From the NCBI GenBank assembly GCA_902794405.1, contig CADBHI010000012.1, positions 1 to 44,073 on the forward strand: a DNA stretch of 44,073 bases. The letters are read 5' to 3'. The notes beneath the pieces were generated by a model. That model ran no database searches and had not been told where the DNA came from. It worked only from the letters and a program-made list of their open reading frames with translations. Shown here in pieces: positions 18,516-26,677 of this stretch; positions within the stretch are counted from its first letter, which is position 1, and the number at the start of each line of letters is the position of its first letter. The DNA is from an uncultured Prevotellaceae bacterium (GTDB taxonomy: Bacteria; Bacteroidota; Bacteroidia; Bacteroidales; Bacteroidaceae). The position numbers and the translations under genes are program-made.

Positions 18516-20212
18516 CCCTTAGGAAGCTGCTGACGTTCCTGAGCACGACGGAGTGCGATGTCGTAGGCCTCGTCGTAGAATTTAATGAACTCAGACCAGA
18601 GGGCTTTCTTCGAGAGTTCACCAGCTTTCTTGCGGCATGCCTCAATTTCTTTCTGGGGCATGCTTGAGAACTCAGCCACCGTGTCCTTGATGGCATCAGC
18701 CACCTCAGAGTAGTTGTAGTCAGTACGATGAATCACTTTCACACCATCCTTGAGCTCACCAACGTGTCCGAATACTTTATTGGCCCAAAGTCCAAAACCA
18801 GCCAAATCGGTGGTAATGCAGGGCACCTTGAAGGCTATTGCCTCCAACGGTGTGTAGCCCCAAGGCTCGTAGTAGGAAGGATAAACGCAGAGGTCGTTAC
18901 CAAGCACTACGTCGTAGTAGGTCATATTGACAATGCCATCCTGACCGTCGAGATAGCAGGGCAGGAAAATAACTTTCACTTGCTCATCCTTACGGTTATG
19001 CATATCATAGTACTTCATCATGTTCAACACGTTGTCATGACTCATGTTGTGGAGCCAGTGGGTAATCATTGGCACCTCTAATGGGGTATCGTAAGTTTTG
19101 GCTTCCTCAAGTCTATCCTGTAAGTCCTTGCGGGGCTCACCTACCCAACCTGGTACCTCAATAAAGGCCAATACCTTCTTCTTAAGATCGCGGTCACGAA
19201 GCAGGCGATTCATCGCTTCAACGAACACATCGATTCCTTTGTTGCGGAACTCATAACGTCCTGACGTCGAGACAATCAGTGTATCATCATCAAGTGATTC
19301 TCCAAGTAGGGCATTAGCCACATCGAGCAGGCGACGACGGGCTGCCTTACGCTTCTTGGTGAAGGTTGCGCCCTTGGGAACGAAGCTGTCGTCAAAGCCG
19401 TTGGGCAACACCACATCAACGGGTTTGTCAAGCAGCTCGACACACTCACGGGCTGTAATATCGCTCACAGTAGTGAAGCAGTCGACGTGGAATGCCGTTT
19501 GCTTTTCGATAGAGTGCTTCGACTCCATATTCAGCTCACCTGCCATCTGGTCGCCATTATAGGCGAACAGGTAGTCATAGAGCGGTTTCTGATTGCCGGC
19601 AATAGAACGGCCGATGCTGGTGGCATGGGTCGTGAAGACGGTACCAATCTGGGGTAATTTATTGTTGATATAAAGAGCACCCAAGCCGCACATCCACTCG
19701 TTGGCGTGATAGATCACGTTAAGAGCTGACTGGTTTGAGGTTTGGGGTAAGAGATAGTAGTTATAGAAACTCTCCACCACCAAGGCAGCAGCATAGGAGA
19801 ACATGGAGGCTTCGTCGTAGTCGCCATAGGCATGCAACGAATCAACCTGATAGTGCTCCCACAGCCAACCGTATATGTCGTTTTTCTTTTCGAAATACGG
19901 TTGGAAGTCAACCAATATGGCGATGGGCTCTGAAGGGATGGTCCACCGCCCCACCCTAACGTTGAGGTCATGTTTCTTGGCCTCCTGTTGCCAATCGGCC
20001 AGGAGCGTCTTGTCTTCCTTGAAGTAGGGAGAATCCTCACCCTTTTCATTGTTTATCCAGAAATCGGGGCCAATGAAAAGGATTTTATCCTTCATTCGGT
20101 CTTGTAAGGTTTTCGCACGTGAAGAAAGTACAGTATAAATACCTCCAACTTTATTACAGACTTCCCAACTTGATTCAAAGATGTAGTCTGGAGTTAAATG
20201 TTTATTTCCCAT
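18512..20212 (-). CDS. Glycogen synthase, GT3-like
   Basis: This is a 566-residue glucosyltransferase of the GT3 (eukaryote-like) type, which elongates glycogen from a nucleotide-glucose donor. N-terminal ESSWEVCNKVGGIYTVLSS (KVGGIYTV at 21-28) and C-terminal YYEPWGYTPLEAIAFKVPCITTDLAGFGLW are recognisable. The start at 20212 (MGNKHLTP) was chosen because the longer frame would begin upstream of the promoter. Bacteroidetes commonly use this type rather than the GT5 GlgA. No other glycogen genes are close by. Confidence 0.88.
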   Translation of the reverse strand: MGNKHLTPDYIFESSWEVCNKVGGIYTVLSSRAKTLQDRMKDKILFIGPDFWINNEKGEDSPYFKEDKTLLADWQQEAKKHDLNVRVGRWTIPSEPIAILVDFQPYFEKKNDIYGWLWEHYQVDSLHAYGDYDEASMFSYAAALVVESFYNYYLLPQTSNQSALNVIYHANEWMCGLGALYINNKLPQIGTVFTTHATSIGRSIAGNQKPLYDYLFAYNGDQMAGELNMESKHSIEKQTAFHVDCFTTVSDITARECVELLDKPVDVVLPNGFDDSFVPKGATFTKKRKAARRRLLDVANALLGESLDDDTLIVSTSGRYEFRNKGIDVFVEAMNRLLRDRDLKKKVLAFIEVPGWVGEPRKDLQDRLEEAKTYDTPLEVPMITHWLHNMSHDNVLNMMKYYDMHNRKDEQVKVIFLPCYLDGQDGIVNMTYYDVVLGNDLCVYPSYYEPWGYTPLEAIAFKVPCITTDLAGFGLWANKVFGHVGELKDGVKVIHRTDYNYSEVADAIKDTVAEFSSMPQKEIEACRKKAGELSKKALWSEFIKFYDEAYDIALRRAQERQQLPKG

Positions 20213-20235
20213 TTGATTATTATTTAAAATTGGTG

Positions 20236-20268
20236 CAAAGATACTTAAATTTTTCCTAAACTTACAAT
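20236..20268 (-). promoter_or_regulatory. Promoter of the glycogen synthase operon
   Basis: On the minus strand, ATTG (20265-20268), a 21-nt gap and TATCTTTG (20236-20243) lie 23 nt before the ATG at 20212. The same spacing and ATTG variant occur at the pyrBI promoter. Confidence 0.7.
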
Positions 20269-20318
20269 CTTTTTGCAACAAATTTTGTGAGTTTCAGTGT
20301 TTTTCTTCTCAAAATTGT

Positions 20319-20326
20319 TATCTTTG
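20319..20326 (+). promoter_or_regulatory. -7 element of the small secreted protein gene
   Basis: TATCTTTG matches TANNTTTG 23 nt before the ATG at 20350. A poorly matching AGTG is at the right distance upstream, so the -33 part is uncertain. Confidence 0.5.
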
Positions 20327-20349
20327 CCAACGAAAAATATCAATCAAGA

Positions 20350-20772
20350 ATGAAAAAGATTTTACTTATCATAGCCTTAGGGTTAACGGTAACATGGAGC
20401 CACGCACAGAACGAGAAAAAGGTTTTCCGCGGCTACCTGTACAATAGTGAATACGACGTATTTCTGAGAATTGATTTTTACAATGAGTCTATTACGGTTC
20501 CTGGCAATGAATTGTATGGCAAGTTGCATGGATACCTTGGGAAGAAGAACAACAGTTTCTGCTGGCCCATTACGGCTGTGAAACTCAAGGATGAACATAC
20601 GGCGGAAGTAAGCCTGATTAACGACTATGGTAGCGAAGACCTGACAGCCACCCTGACGCTGGAGAACGATACCGTCTACCAGCTCAAGCAGGAGAAAGGC
20701 AGCACTCTGAAAGTGCCTAAAAACGGAAAATGGCAGAAGTTACCTAAAACCCTGCCATTCTTACGAAAATAA
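20350..20772 (+). CDS. Small secreted protein, unknown function
   Basis: The 140-residue product has a typical signal peptide (MKKILLIIALGLTVTWSHAQ) and a mature part of alternating hydrophilic and beta-prone residues with no catalytic motif I recognise. The start at 20350 removes a 21-codon upstream frame that overlaps the promoter. It converges on the sigma-factor operon, with its stop 7 nt before that operon's end. It is probably periplasmic or surface-exposed; a beta-sandwich fold is possible. Confidence 0.75.
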   Translation: MKKILLIIALGLTVTWSHAQNEKKVFRGYLYNSEYDVFLRIDFYNESITVPGNELYGKLHGYLGKKNNSFCWPITAVKLKDEHTAEVSLINDYGSEDLTATLTLENDTVYQLKQEKGSTLKVPKNGKWQKLPKTLPFLRK

Positions 20773-20779
20773 TTAGAAT

Positions 20780-21283
20780 TTAGTTTCCTCTCTTCGGACT
20801 CCACCCCCTCAGCATTTGGCGGTGGAAGCGGTCTTCAGCATTCAGCACGTCGTAGAGTTTTGATGCAGATATCACGCTGAGGAATTTGTTATGGTAAGTC
20901 TGTTGTATACGCTTCAGTTCCAAGTCGTATTCGTCGCGCTGACGAATCACCTTCTCACAACCCTTCTCATCGGCAGGCTTCACCCATCCCAGCTGGCGCT
21001 GGCGCTCATATACAGCGCGCTGCTTTGACTGCATTTCCTTGTAGATGGGGAAAAACTTGGCAGCCTCCTGAGGGGTCAGACAGGCTTTCTTGGTGATATA
21101 CTGCTCAAGATCGGCCTGAAACTTCTCTGGCGAGAACTTCATCTGTTGCTGCATCTGCGGCATTCCACCCTGCTGACGCCCAGAAAAGCCCTGCCTCTGT
21201 CCCTGAGGAGCATGAGGCTGAGCCATAACGACAAGCGTCATAACCATGTTAAGCAATATAACTGTTAGCTTTCTCATCGGCAT
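20780..21283 (-). CDS. Spy/LTXXQ-like periplasmic protein
   Basis: This 167-residue protein has a signal peptide (about 1-21, ending near MAQ), a Gln/Gly/Met-rich segment (22-47) and a helical C-terminal part with KACLTPQEAAKFFPIYKEMQ, reminiscent of Spy and CpxP-like envelope stress proteins. It is the last gene of the sigma-factor operon and starts right at the end of the preceding gene. A role as a stress sensor or chaperone that feeds back on the anti-sigma factor is plausible but unproven. Confidence 0.7.
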   Translation of the reverse strand: MPMRKLTVILLNMVMTLVVMAQPHAPQGQRQGFSGRQQGGMPQMQQQMKFSPEKFQADLEQYITKKACLTPQEAAKFFPIYKEMQSKQRAVYERQRQLGWVKPADEKGCEKVIRQRDEYDLELKRIQQTYHNKFLSVISASKLYDVLNAEDRFHRQMLRGWSPKRGN

Positions 21284-21631
21284 TTAATAATCACTTGTTA
21301 AACAGGCATAGATATCCATATTATCAGCCATCAGGTAATCTGCAGCCTCATCAACATAGCTATCCACGGGTTGTGAAATGGAAGCGACCTCAGGGGTTGC
21401 TGCATCATCATGAGAGAAAAAGACTGCCGCGGTAAAAATGGCTACCATCAGGCATGCAGCAGCATACATCAATGGTCTGAGCCTGACTATCAGACCCTTT
21501 TTCACGGGCTTCTCCTTTTCTGGCAACTTCTGCATTAAATCGGCAGCAAAATTGTCGAAATAACCTTCGGGTACACGGAAAGGATTCTTGTCGCCCATTC
21601 GGCTTTTGATATATAATTCTTCGTTCATCAT
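21284..21631 (-). CDS. Membrane anti-sigma-like protein
   Basis: The 115-residue protein has a cytoplasmic N-terminus with NPFRVPEGYFDNFAADLMQKLPE, a pattern seen in proteins encoded next to ECF sigma factors in Bacteroidetes. A single membrane helix spans about 52-72 and a short periplasmic tail follows. It lacks the zinc-binding HxxxCxxC of ZAS anti-sigma factors. It starts 30 nt after the sigma factor, so an anti-sigma role is inferred from position and topology only. Confidence 0.72.
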   Translation of the reverse strand: MMNEELYIKSRMGDKNPFRVPEGYFDNFAADLMQKLPEKEKPVKKGLIVRLRPLMYAAACLMVAIFTAAVFFSHDDAATPEVASISQPVDSYVDEAADYLMADNMDIYACLTSDY

Positions 21632-21661
21632 ATCTTATTGACGTTTAATGTAATTAAAAGT

Positions 21662-22207
21662 TTAATCGCGTGACTTAAAAAATTCAGATATTTTCTTAAC
21701 AGCGATATGATAGGAGGCTTTGAGGGCACCTTCACTGGTGCCAAGCATCTTGCTGATATCGCTGTATTTCATGTCGTCATAATAACGTAAAAGGAACACT
21801 GTCCGCTGAACTTCTGGCAATGTGGCGATGGCTTCCTGAAGCTGGGCCTCAGTCTCGTCGCCGTCGAAATAGTCGTCAGCCATCAGGGTATTGGCAACAC
21901 TCAGTTCCTCGTCGTCGGTACTAAGCGTCATCACATTTTTCTGTCTTCGCAGGAAATCCAGACTTTCGTTGATGGCAATGCGTGAGAGCCAGGTCAGCAA
22001 TTTCGAATCACCATGAAATGAGTCGATACCCTGCCAAGCTTTGATAAAGGCATTCTGCAACACATCGTTGGCGTCTTCATGAACTAACACAAAACGGCGT
22101 ATCTGCCAATAAAGCTGTTCACTATACTGGCGGACAACTGTTTCGAAAGCCCTTCGTTGCGTTTTAGGGTTCGACAACTGCTCTATTAGTAATCGGTCGT
22201 CTGTCAT
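21662..22207 (-). CDS. ECF RNA polymerase sigma factor
   Basis: This is a 181-residue sigma-70-family protein of the extracytoplasmic-function class. Region 2 is visible as ANDVLQNAFIKAWQGIDSF and region 4 as VQRTVFLLRYYDDMKYSDI with a helix-turn-helix at LGTSEGALKASYH. The start codon overlaps the L,D-transpeptidase stop (ATGA). With a membrane protein immediately downstream, it likely controls an envelope regulon that may include its own operon. Confidence 0.9.
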   Translation of the reverse strand: MTDDRLLIEQLSNPKTQRRAFETVVRQYSEQLYWQIRRFVLVHEDANDVLQNAFIKAWQGIDSFHGDSKLLTWLSRIAINESLDFLRRQKNVMTLSTDDEELSVANTLMADDYFDGDETEAQLQEAIATLPEVQRTVFLLRYYDDMKYSDISKMLGTSEGALKASYHIAVKKISEFFKSRD

Positions 22208-23763
22208 TGTATATAGGTCTTTAGCACCTCTCCTATAGCCTCGTCATATCCGTAGACATCGGGATAATAACTCAACAAGCCGTCAGGTGTTTGGAATATG
22301 GTATAATAAGTAATAAATATAGGTACGCGCGAGGGAACCTTCAGATAACGGACCAAATTCGGTACCGGCTTCGAGGGATCTAACTCTTCCAAGTATTCAC
22401 GTCCCTGATCTGTCTCAGGCTTCATGCCCATCGAGATACGCAATTTATCGAGCAACCACTCGTCGGCATCTCTGCCCAACATGAAAGCTGCCAGGTCAAA
22501 TGGCCGCTGCACACGGACACAGCCATGAGAGACACCACGGTTGTCGCGCTGGAACGCTCCAGGACTGGACGTGTCATGCAGAAACACCGAGAAATTGTTG
22601 GGGAAGCGGAAGATGATGCGCCCAAGCGAATTACCAGACCCGCCATGCTGTGCTACACGATACTTGCCACTGGCAAGCATAGACGGAGTTACGTTTTTCG
22701 GCGACATGCGTTGCCCCGTTTTCTTATCGGCGATATAATAGCCATGACGAGCGAAATAGGAAGAGTCACCCCCATGATGTGCTACTTCATCGCTAACAAT
22801 ACTCATGGGTATAACCCACTCTGGATTCACCTCCATGTGAGTAATGCGACTGGAAAGAAGCGGTGTCTTAGTCTTAATGGCCCCACAGGCAACTCGCATA
22901 TCAATCATAGTATCAGGATCGACAGCCCAAAGATGAAAAGCTGGGATATTCACTACCACGTATTTCTTATCCTTGTCAGTATCCAACTTATCACGCCAGC
23001 GGCAACGCTCCATATTGATAAGCAACTTACGACGTTCCGAGGAAGTGGACGTCGAACTCAGCATCTGTTGCAACCGATGATAGAACTTCCCTGTAGGCTC
23101 TACCTGGCGGAGATAAAGTCCAAGGCTATCGGAAGTGATACGATGCAAGGCCCTTTTGACATAGGACGCATCAGGGTGATCCATGTCGATATCAAAAAGA
23201 TGTCGATACGAGATAACAGTCCCTGTGGTGTCTCTATCACGGGCATCGTAACGGTTCAATACAAAATAAGGATTGACAAAACCAAAGCGCTGTCCAGCTA
23301 CATAACGCAGATAGGCACTCGTAAGATGATAGTCCAGACGAGCTACTACCAGGTTCAACGGATTGCTATCATCAAATGACAACGAACGCAGACGGTTCAT
23401 GTCATCCTCAATTTGACTGGAAATGAAAACATTTTCATTGAACCCCATTTCAGGCAACTGTTTCCTCAACACCGCCAATAGCGTATCAGCTCGACTGTCT
23501 AAGCCACTACAGTGAACCCAAACAAGACTACCTCCTTCACGGTAATAGCGACGGGTCTGTTTCAGGGCAAAGCAATCATCATGGTCATTACGAAAAATAT
23601 GCTCCAGATTCTTTCTAATCAGAGAAGAATCAAGAACATATTGTTCATCCTTCAAGTTTGCGAAGGCATCAAGTGTAAGTTTTCTATCCGTATAAGGCGA
23701 CCTCTCTTGGCATCCTGTCAAGAGAAGCAGGAAAAGCAAAAGTGCCTCCGTAAAGTTCAGCAC
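22204..23763 (-). CDS. L,D-transpeptidase (YkuD domain) lipoprotein
   Basis: These enzymes form 3-3 cross-links or attach proteins to peptidoglycan. The C-terminal catalytic motif is visible as NRGVSHGCVRVQRP with the preceding FLHDTSS. The N-terminal part (about 320 residues) is typical of the long LdtD/YcbB-like type. A lipoprotein signal ends in LLLLTGC. The GTG start at 23763 gives 519 residues, overlaps the stop of the upstream gene and has AAGGAAAA about 10 nt before it. A TTG start at 23808 would add 15 residues. It precedes the ECF sigma factor, a rare and suggestive position. Confidence 0.85.
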   Translation of the reverse strand: MLNFTEALLLFLLLLTGCQERSPYTDRKLTLDAFANLKDEQYVLDSSLIRKNLEHIFRNDHDDCFALKQTRRYYREGGSLVWVHCSGLDSRADTLLAVLRKQLPEMGFNENVFISSQIEDDMNRLRSLSFDDSNPLNLVVARLDYHLTSAYLRYVAGQRFGFVNPYFVLNRYDARDRDTTGTVISYRHLFDIDMDHPDASYVKRALHRITSDSLGLYLRQVEPTGKFYHRLQQMLSSTSTSSERRKLLINMERCRWRDKLDTDKDKKYVVVNIPAFHLWAVDPDTMIDMRVACGAIKTKTPLLSSRITHMEVNPEWVIPMSIVSDEVAHHGGDSSYFARHGYYIADKKTGQRMSPKNVTPSMLASGKYRVAQHGGSGNSLGRIIFRFPNNFSVFLHDTSSPGAFQRDNRGVSHGCVRVQRPFDLAAFMLGRDADEWLLDKLRISMGMKPETDQGREYLEELDPSKPVPNLVRYLKVPSRVPIFITYYTIFQTPDGLLSYYPDVYGYDEAIGEVLKTYIQ

Positions 23764-24068
23764 AACTGGATTTTCCTTACCACCTTGCCTACCTTCAAAA
23801 TGTAGCAACCTTTCGGAATATTAAGTTCTATACGCTGTGCAGGGCTGTCAATCTTTACCTTCATTAACTGACGGCCGGTCAACGACACCACAATCAGTTC
23901 ATTGCCCTGGGCACCAGTTACCGTTACCGTCTGCCCCTCAATGCTGATTTCAATCTGGTCGTCCACCTGCACAGCAGCCAATGATTCCACCTCTGCTGCC
24001 TGTGTAGCAACAGGGAGGAAGGCTGTCAAAAGCCCTGCCAGAGACAATGTAAGTATAATTTTCTTCAT
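23757..24068 (-). CDS. Short secreted protein with sorting-domain-like fold
   Basis: This 103-residue protein has a signal peptide (about 1-24, ending VATQA) and a mature part of two beta-rich segments: DDQIEISIEGQTVTVTGAQG and LIVVSLTGRQLMKVKIDS, ending KGCYILKVGKVVRKIQL. That layout (xxVxxLxGrxl... pxGxYixkv) resembles the C-terminal sorting domains of T9SS cargo, but here it is the whole protein. The start at 24068 was preferred over an ATG 12 nt upstream. The stop overlaps the L,D-transpeptidase start. A T9SS link is not established. Confidence 0.65.
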   Translation of the reverse strand: MKKIILTLSLAGLLTAFLPVATQAAEVESLAAVQVDDQIEISIEGQTVTVTGAQGNELIVVSLTGRQLMKVKIDSPAQRIELNIPKGCYILKVGKVVRKIQLC

Positions 24069-24089
24069 ATATGCATGCATTTATTTGTG

Positions 24090-24121
24090 CAAATATACGA
24101 CTTTTTCCAATTACTTCCAAA
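24090..24121 (-). promoter_or_regulatory. Promoter of the L,D-transpeptidase/sigma operon
   Basis: On the minus strand, TTTG (24118-24121), a 20-nt gap and TATATTTG (24090-24097) lie 21 nt before the ATG at 24068. This is a housekeeping-type promoter, not an ECF-type one, so the operon appears to have basal expression. Confidence 0.8.
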
Positions 24122-24148
24122 TTTTTCAGGCAAAAAATGCAATAATGA

Positions 24149-25069
24149 CTACTTTTTCACGTCAATGACGTCCATTTCATTGGCTAAACGAACATTTTCG
24201 AATACTTCACGGGCTTCTTCAAGTAATATATTTTCGTCCTCATAACGTGAACTGTAATGCCCAAGAATCAACTGGCCAACTTCTGCATCCCTTGCCACCA
24301 AGGCCGCCTGCCGAGCCGTCGAGTGGTTGTACTTCTGAGCCATTTGAAGGTTATCCTCACCATAGGTACTCTCATGGTAGAGAGTCGTCACTCCTTTCAA
24401 CTGCAAGTGTAGTTCTGGCATATAGCGAGTGTCACTACAATAGGCATAGCTACGGGGCTCGTCGGCAGGCGTCACCAATTGGCTATTAGGAATCACCGTT
24501 CCATCCTCCATAATCCAGTCAGCACCATTCTTGATGTTTTGAATCTGCGATGTGGGAATCCCGTAGAAGTCGATCTTCTCTCGGCGGATATGGGGTAATA
24601 GTGGCTTTTCACGGAACAGGAATCCACATGTCGGCAAACGGTGGACCAGCGGAATGGTCTCAACCGTCAACGAGCGGTCTTCATAGATGACCTCACGACG
24701 GGTAGCATCAATCGGATGGAATTCCACTTCATAGCCTAAGTCATGACAGAAGAGATCCATCTGGCGCTTGATCATATCACCCAGAAGTTCATTGGCATGG
24801 ATATGAAGTGTGGCAGTACGTCCCAACAGGCCAAAGGTAGAAATCATGCCTATCAGACCAAAGCAATGGTCACCATGCATGTGTGAGATAAAAACATGGC
24901 CAACCTTGGTAAAACGCACATGACAACGGCGAAGCTGCATCTGAGCACCCTCGCCGCAATCTACCATAAACAATTTCTCACGCACCTCTACAATCTGGGA
25001 GGACGGGAAATGGCGAAGGGTGGGCAGCGCACTGCCACACCCAAGTATATGTACTCTAAAGGGTTCCAC
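24149..25069 (-). CDS. rnz: Ribonuclease Z
   Basis: RNase Z cuts the 3' trailer of tRNA precursors. The 306-residue protein is a metallo-beta-lactamase fold with HMHGDH at residues 63-68 (SHMHGDHCFG) and the late motifs YHESTYGE and LGHYSSRYED. Length fits the short bacterial form. It is last in the mazG operon, 8 nt after the lipocalin-like gene. Confidence 0.95.
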   Translation of the reverse strand: MEPFRVHILGCGSALPTLRHFPSSQIVEVREKLFMVDCGEGAQMQLRRCHVRFTKVGHVFISHMHGDHCFGLIGMISTFGLLGRTATLHIHANELLGDMIKRQMDLFCHDLGYEVEFHPIDATRREVIYEDRSLTVETIPLVHRLPTCGFLFREKPLLPHIRREKIDFYGIPTSQIQNIKNGADWIMEDGTVIPNSQLVTPADEPRSYAYCSDTRYMPELHLQLKGVTTLYHESTYGEDNLQMAQKYNHSTARQAALVARDAEVGQLILGHYSSRYEDENILLEEAREVFENVRLANEMDVIDVKK

Positions 25070-25077
25070 GAAATACG

Positions 25078-25743
25078 TTACATTTTAAAGTCGTCCTCAG
25101 AAGCCTCTTCGAGTTGGATATCTACGGAATAATGATGCTCTTTGTAACGACTGTACTCGAAGGTGTCTTCTGAGTCCTTGAAGACAAGCGTATCAGGCCC
25201 CATAGCAATGATATCATAAAGCATCGTCTCCACTTCGTCGCCACCGCCTTCACGAACTGCGACAAGTTCCAGTTTGCCGTTGAAGAGTCGCCATGAGCGA
25301 TAAGTCAGCGAAGGCTGGTCTATACTTTCAGCAATACCACCCTCTTTAATACGAATACCCATCTCGGAACTGCCGTCAATAGGATTAGGCATGACCCAGT
25401 CACCAAGCAGAGCCGTCTGATTAATGACCTGACGGGCAACACTCTTGTTCTTGAGCATGACAGCCAAACGATCGCCGACTTCGATTCCTCCGAAGCATCT
25501 TCCATTATTGTTGGCTTCGGCAATACTCATATTCAAGGTGTCGCCTATGTCGGTTATCAGTTGTAGTGAATTACCTGTCGTACCTCCACCACAAATACCA
25601 TACAACGTGGAGTCACGATTGATACTTACCACCACTGTAGTATCGGCATCATTCTCCACAACCTGCTGATTGCCTTTGTTTCCACAACTGCCTATGGTCA
25701 TTGCGACGGCAGCTGCCAATAGAATAGATTCAGATTTCTTCAT
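25078..25743 (-). CDS. Lipocalin-like lipoprotein
   Basis: This 221-residue protein has a lipoprotein signal ending in IGSCGNK and a C-terminal region (about 110-200) with LLGDWVMPNPIDG, EGGIAESI and YRSWRLFNGKLELVAV. That succession is the lipocalin-like pattern frequent in Bacteroides lipoproteins. The N-terminal half has a beta-rich segment with an unusual ICGGGTTGN motif. The stop is 8 nt from the RNase Z start. Its ligand is unknown. Confidence 0.7.
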   Translation of the reverse strand: MKKSESILLAAAVAMTIGSCGNKGNQQVVENDADTTVVVSINRDSTLYGICGGGTTGNSLQLITDIGDTLNMSIAEANNNGRCFGGIEVGDRLAVMLKNKSVARQVINQTALLGDWVMPNPIDGSSEMGIRIKEGGIAESIDQPSLTYRSWRLFNGKLELVAVREGGGDEVETMLYDIIAMGPDTLVFKDSEDTFEYSRYKEHHYSVDIQLEEASEDDFKM

Positions 25744-25744
25744 A

Positions 25745-26617
25745 TCATTTATTCTCTAATAGTTTCGCTTCATTCCATAATGCATCCATCTCTTCCAATG
25801 ACATTTCTGTCAAGGGACGACCTGCCCGGATACTGTGCTCCTCAATATAATTGAAGCGTGAGATGAACTTCTGGTTGGTATGCTCCAGTGCATTATCAGG
25901 ATTCAACTTATACAGTCGCGCTGCATTGATGACAGAGAACAGAAAATCGCCCAACTCATGGGTGGCCTTTTCCTTGTCGCCTCTATCAAATTCGTGTTCC
26001 AGTTCGCTTAACTCCTCATGCACTTTAGCCCAGACATCCTCTTTCTTTGCCCAGTCAAAACCAACGTTGCGGGCTTTGTCCTGTATACGGTAGGCCTTGA
26101 TTAATGTAGGCAAAGCAGACGGCACTCCAGAGAGCACCGTCTTATTGCCGTCTTTTTCCTTCAGTTTTATCTGTTCCCAGTTCTGCAACACCTCTTCAGA
26201 GGTCTTGGCTTCTGCAAACTCACGTTTCTCATCACCGTTAACCTCAGTCTCAGGGATATATGGAAGCGGTCTGGGAATCTCGGCTCCCACTTGTGAGGGA
26301 TGATAGACATGGGGATGACGGAATATCAGCTTATCAGCCTGCATTCTGCAAACATCAGCAATGTCGAACATCCCCGTCTCAGAACCAATCTTCGCATAGA
26401 ACAGGACATGCATCAACACATCACCTAATTCCTTGCAAATGTTTTTCTGGTCCTCATTTATCAATGCGTCACACAGCTCGTAGATTTCCTCAATCGTATT
26501 AGGCCGCAGGCTTTCATTCGTCTGCTTCTTATCCCATGGGCATTTCTCACGTAGCTGGTCAAGCACGTCAAGTAGCCTCCCAAAGGCCTCCATTTTTTCT
26601 TCTCTGGTATGCATCAT
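25745..26617 (-). CDS. mazG: Nucleoside triphosphate pyrophosphohydrolase MazG
   Basis: MazG hydrolyses nucleoside triphosphates to monophosphates and pyrophosphate, removing damaged nucleotides or modulating (p)ppGpp. The 290-residue length fits the two-domain MazG form. The N-terminal domain has CPWDKKQTNESL and EEIYELCDAL; the second has VGFDWAKKEDVWAKVHEELSELEHE and ELGDFLFSVINAARLYKLNPDNAL. It heads an operon with the lipocalin-like gene (1 nt gap) and rnz. Confidence 0.95.
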   Translation of the reverse strand: MMHTREEKMEAFGRLLDVLDQLREKCPWDKKQTNESLRPNTIEEIYELCDALINEDQKNICKELGDVLMHVLFYAKIGSETGMFDIADVCRMQADKLIFRHPHVYHPSQVGAEIPRPLPYIPETEVNGDEKREFAEAKTSEEVLQNWEQIKLKEKDGNKTVLSGVPSALPTLIKAYRIQDKARNVGFDWAKKEDVWAKVHEELSELEHEFDRGDKEKATHELGDFLFSVINAARLYKLNPDNALEHTNQKFISRFNYIEEHSIRAGRPLTEMSLEEMDALWNEAKLLENK

Positions 26618-26644
26618 AATTTATGCTTATTCCAATTTGCTCGG

Positions 26645-26676
26645 CAAAGGTAAGCAAAAAAATTGAAACTACCAAA
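26645..26676 (-). promoter_or_regulatory. mazG operon promoter
   Basis: On the minus strand, TTTG (26673-26676), a 20-nt gap and TACCTTTG (26645-26652) lie 27 nt before the mazG start, right after the preceding porin stop. Confidence 0.8.
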
Positions 26677-26677
26677 T

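Noticed and set aside
22525-23379. 284-codon plus-strand open frame within the L,D-transpeptidase
   Set aside because: Antisense to a gene with a clear catalytic motif, and its translation has no known motif.
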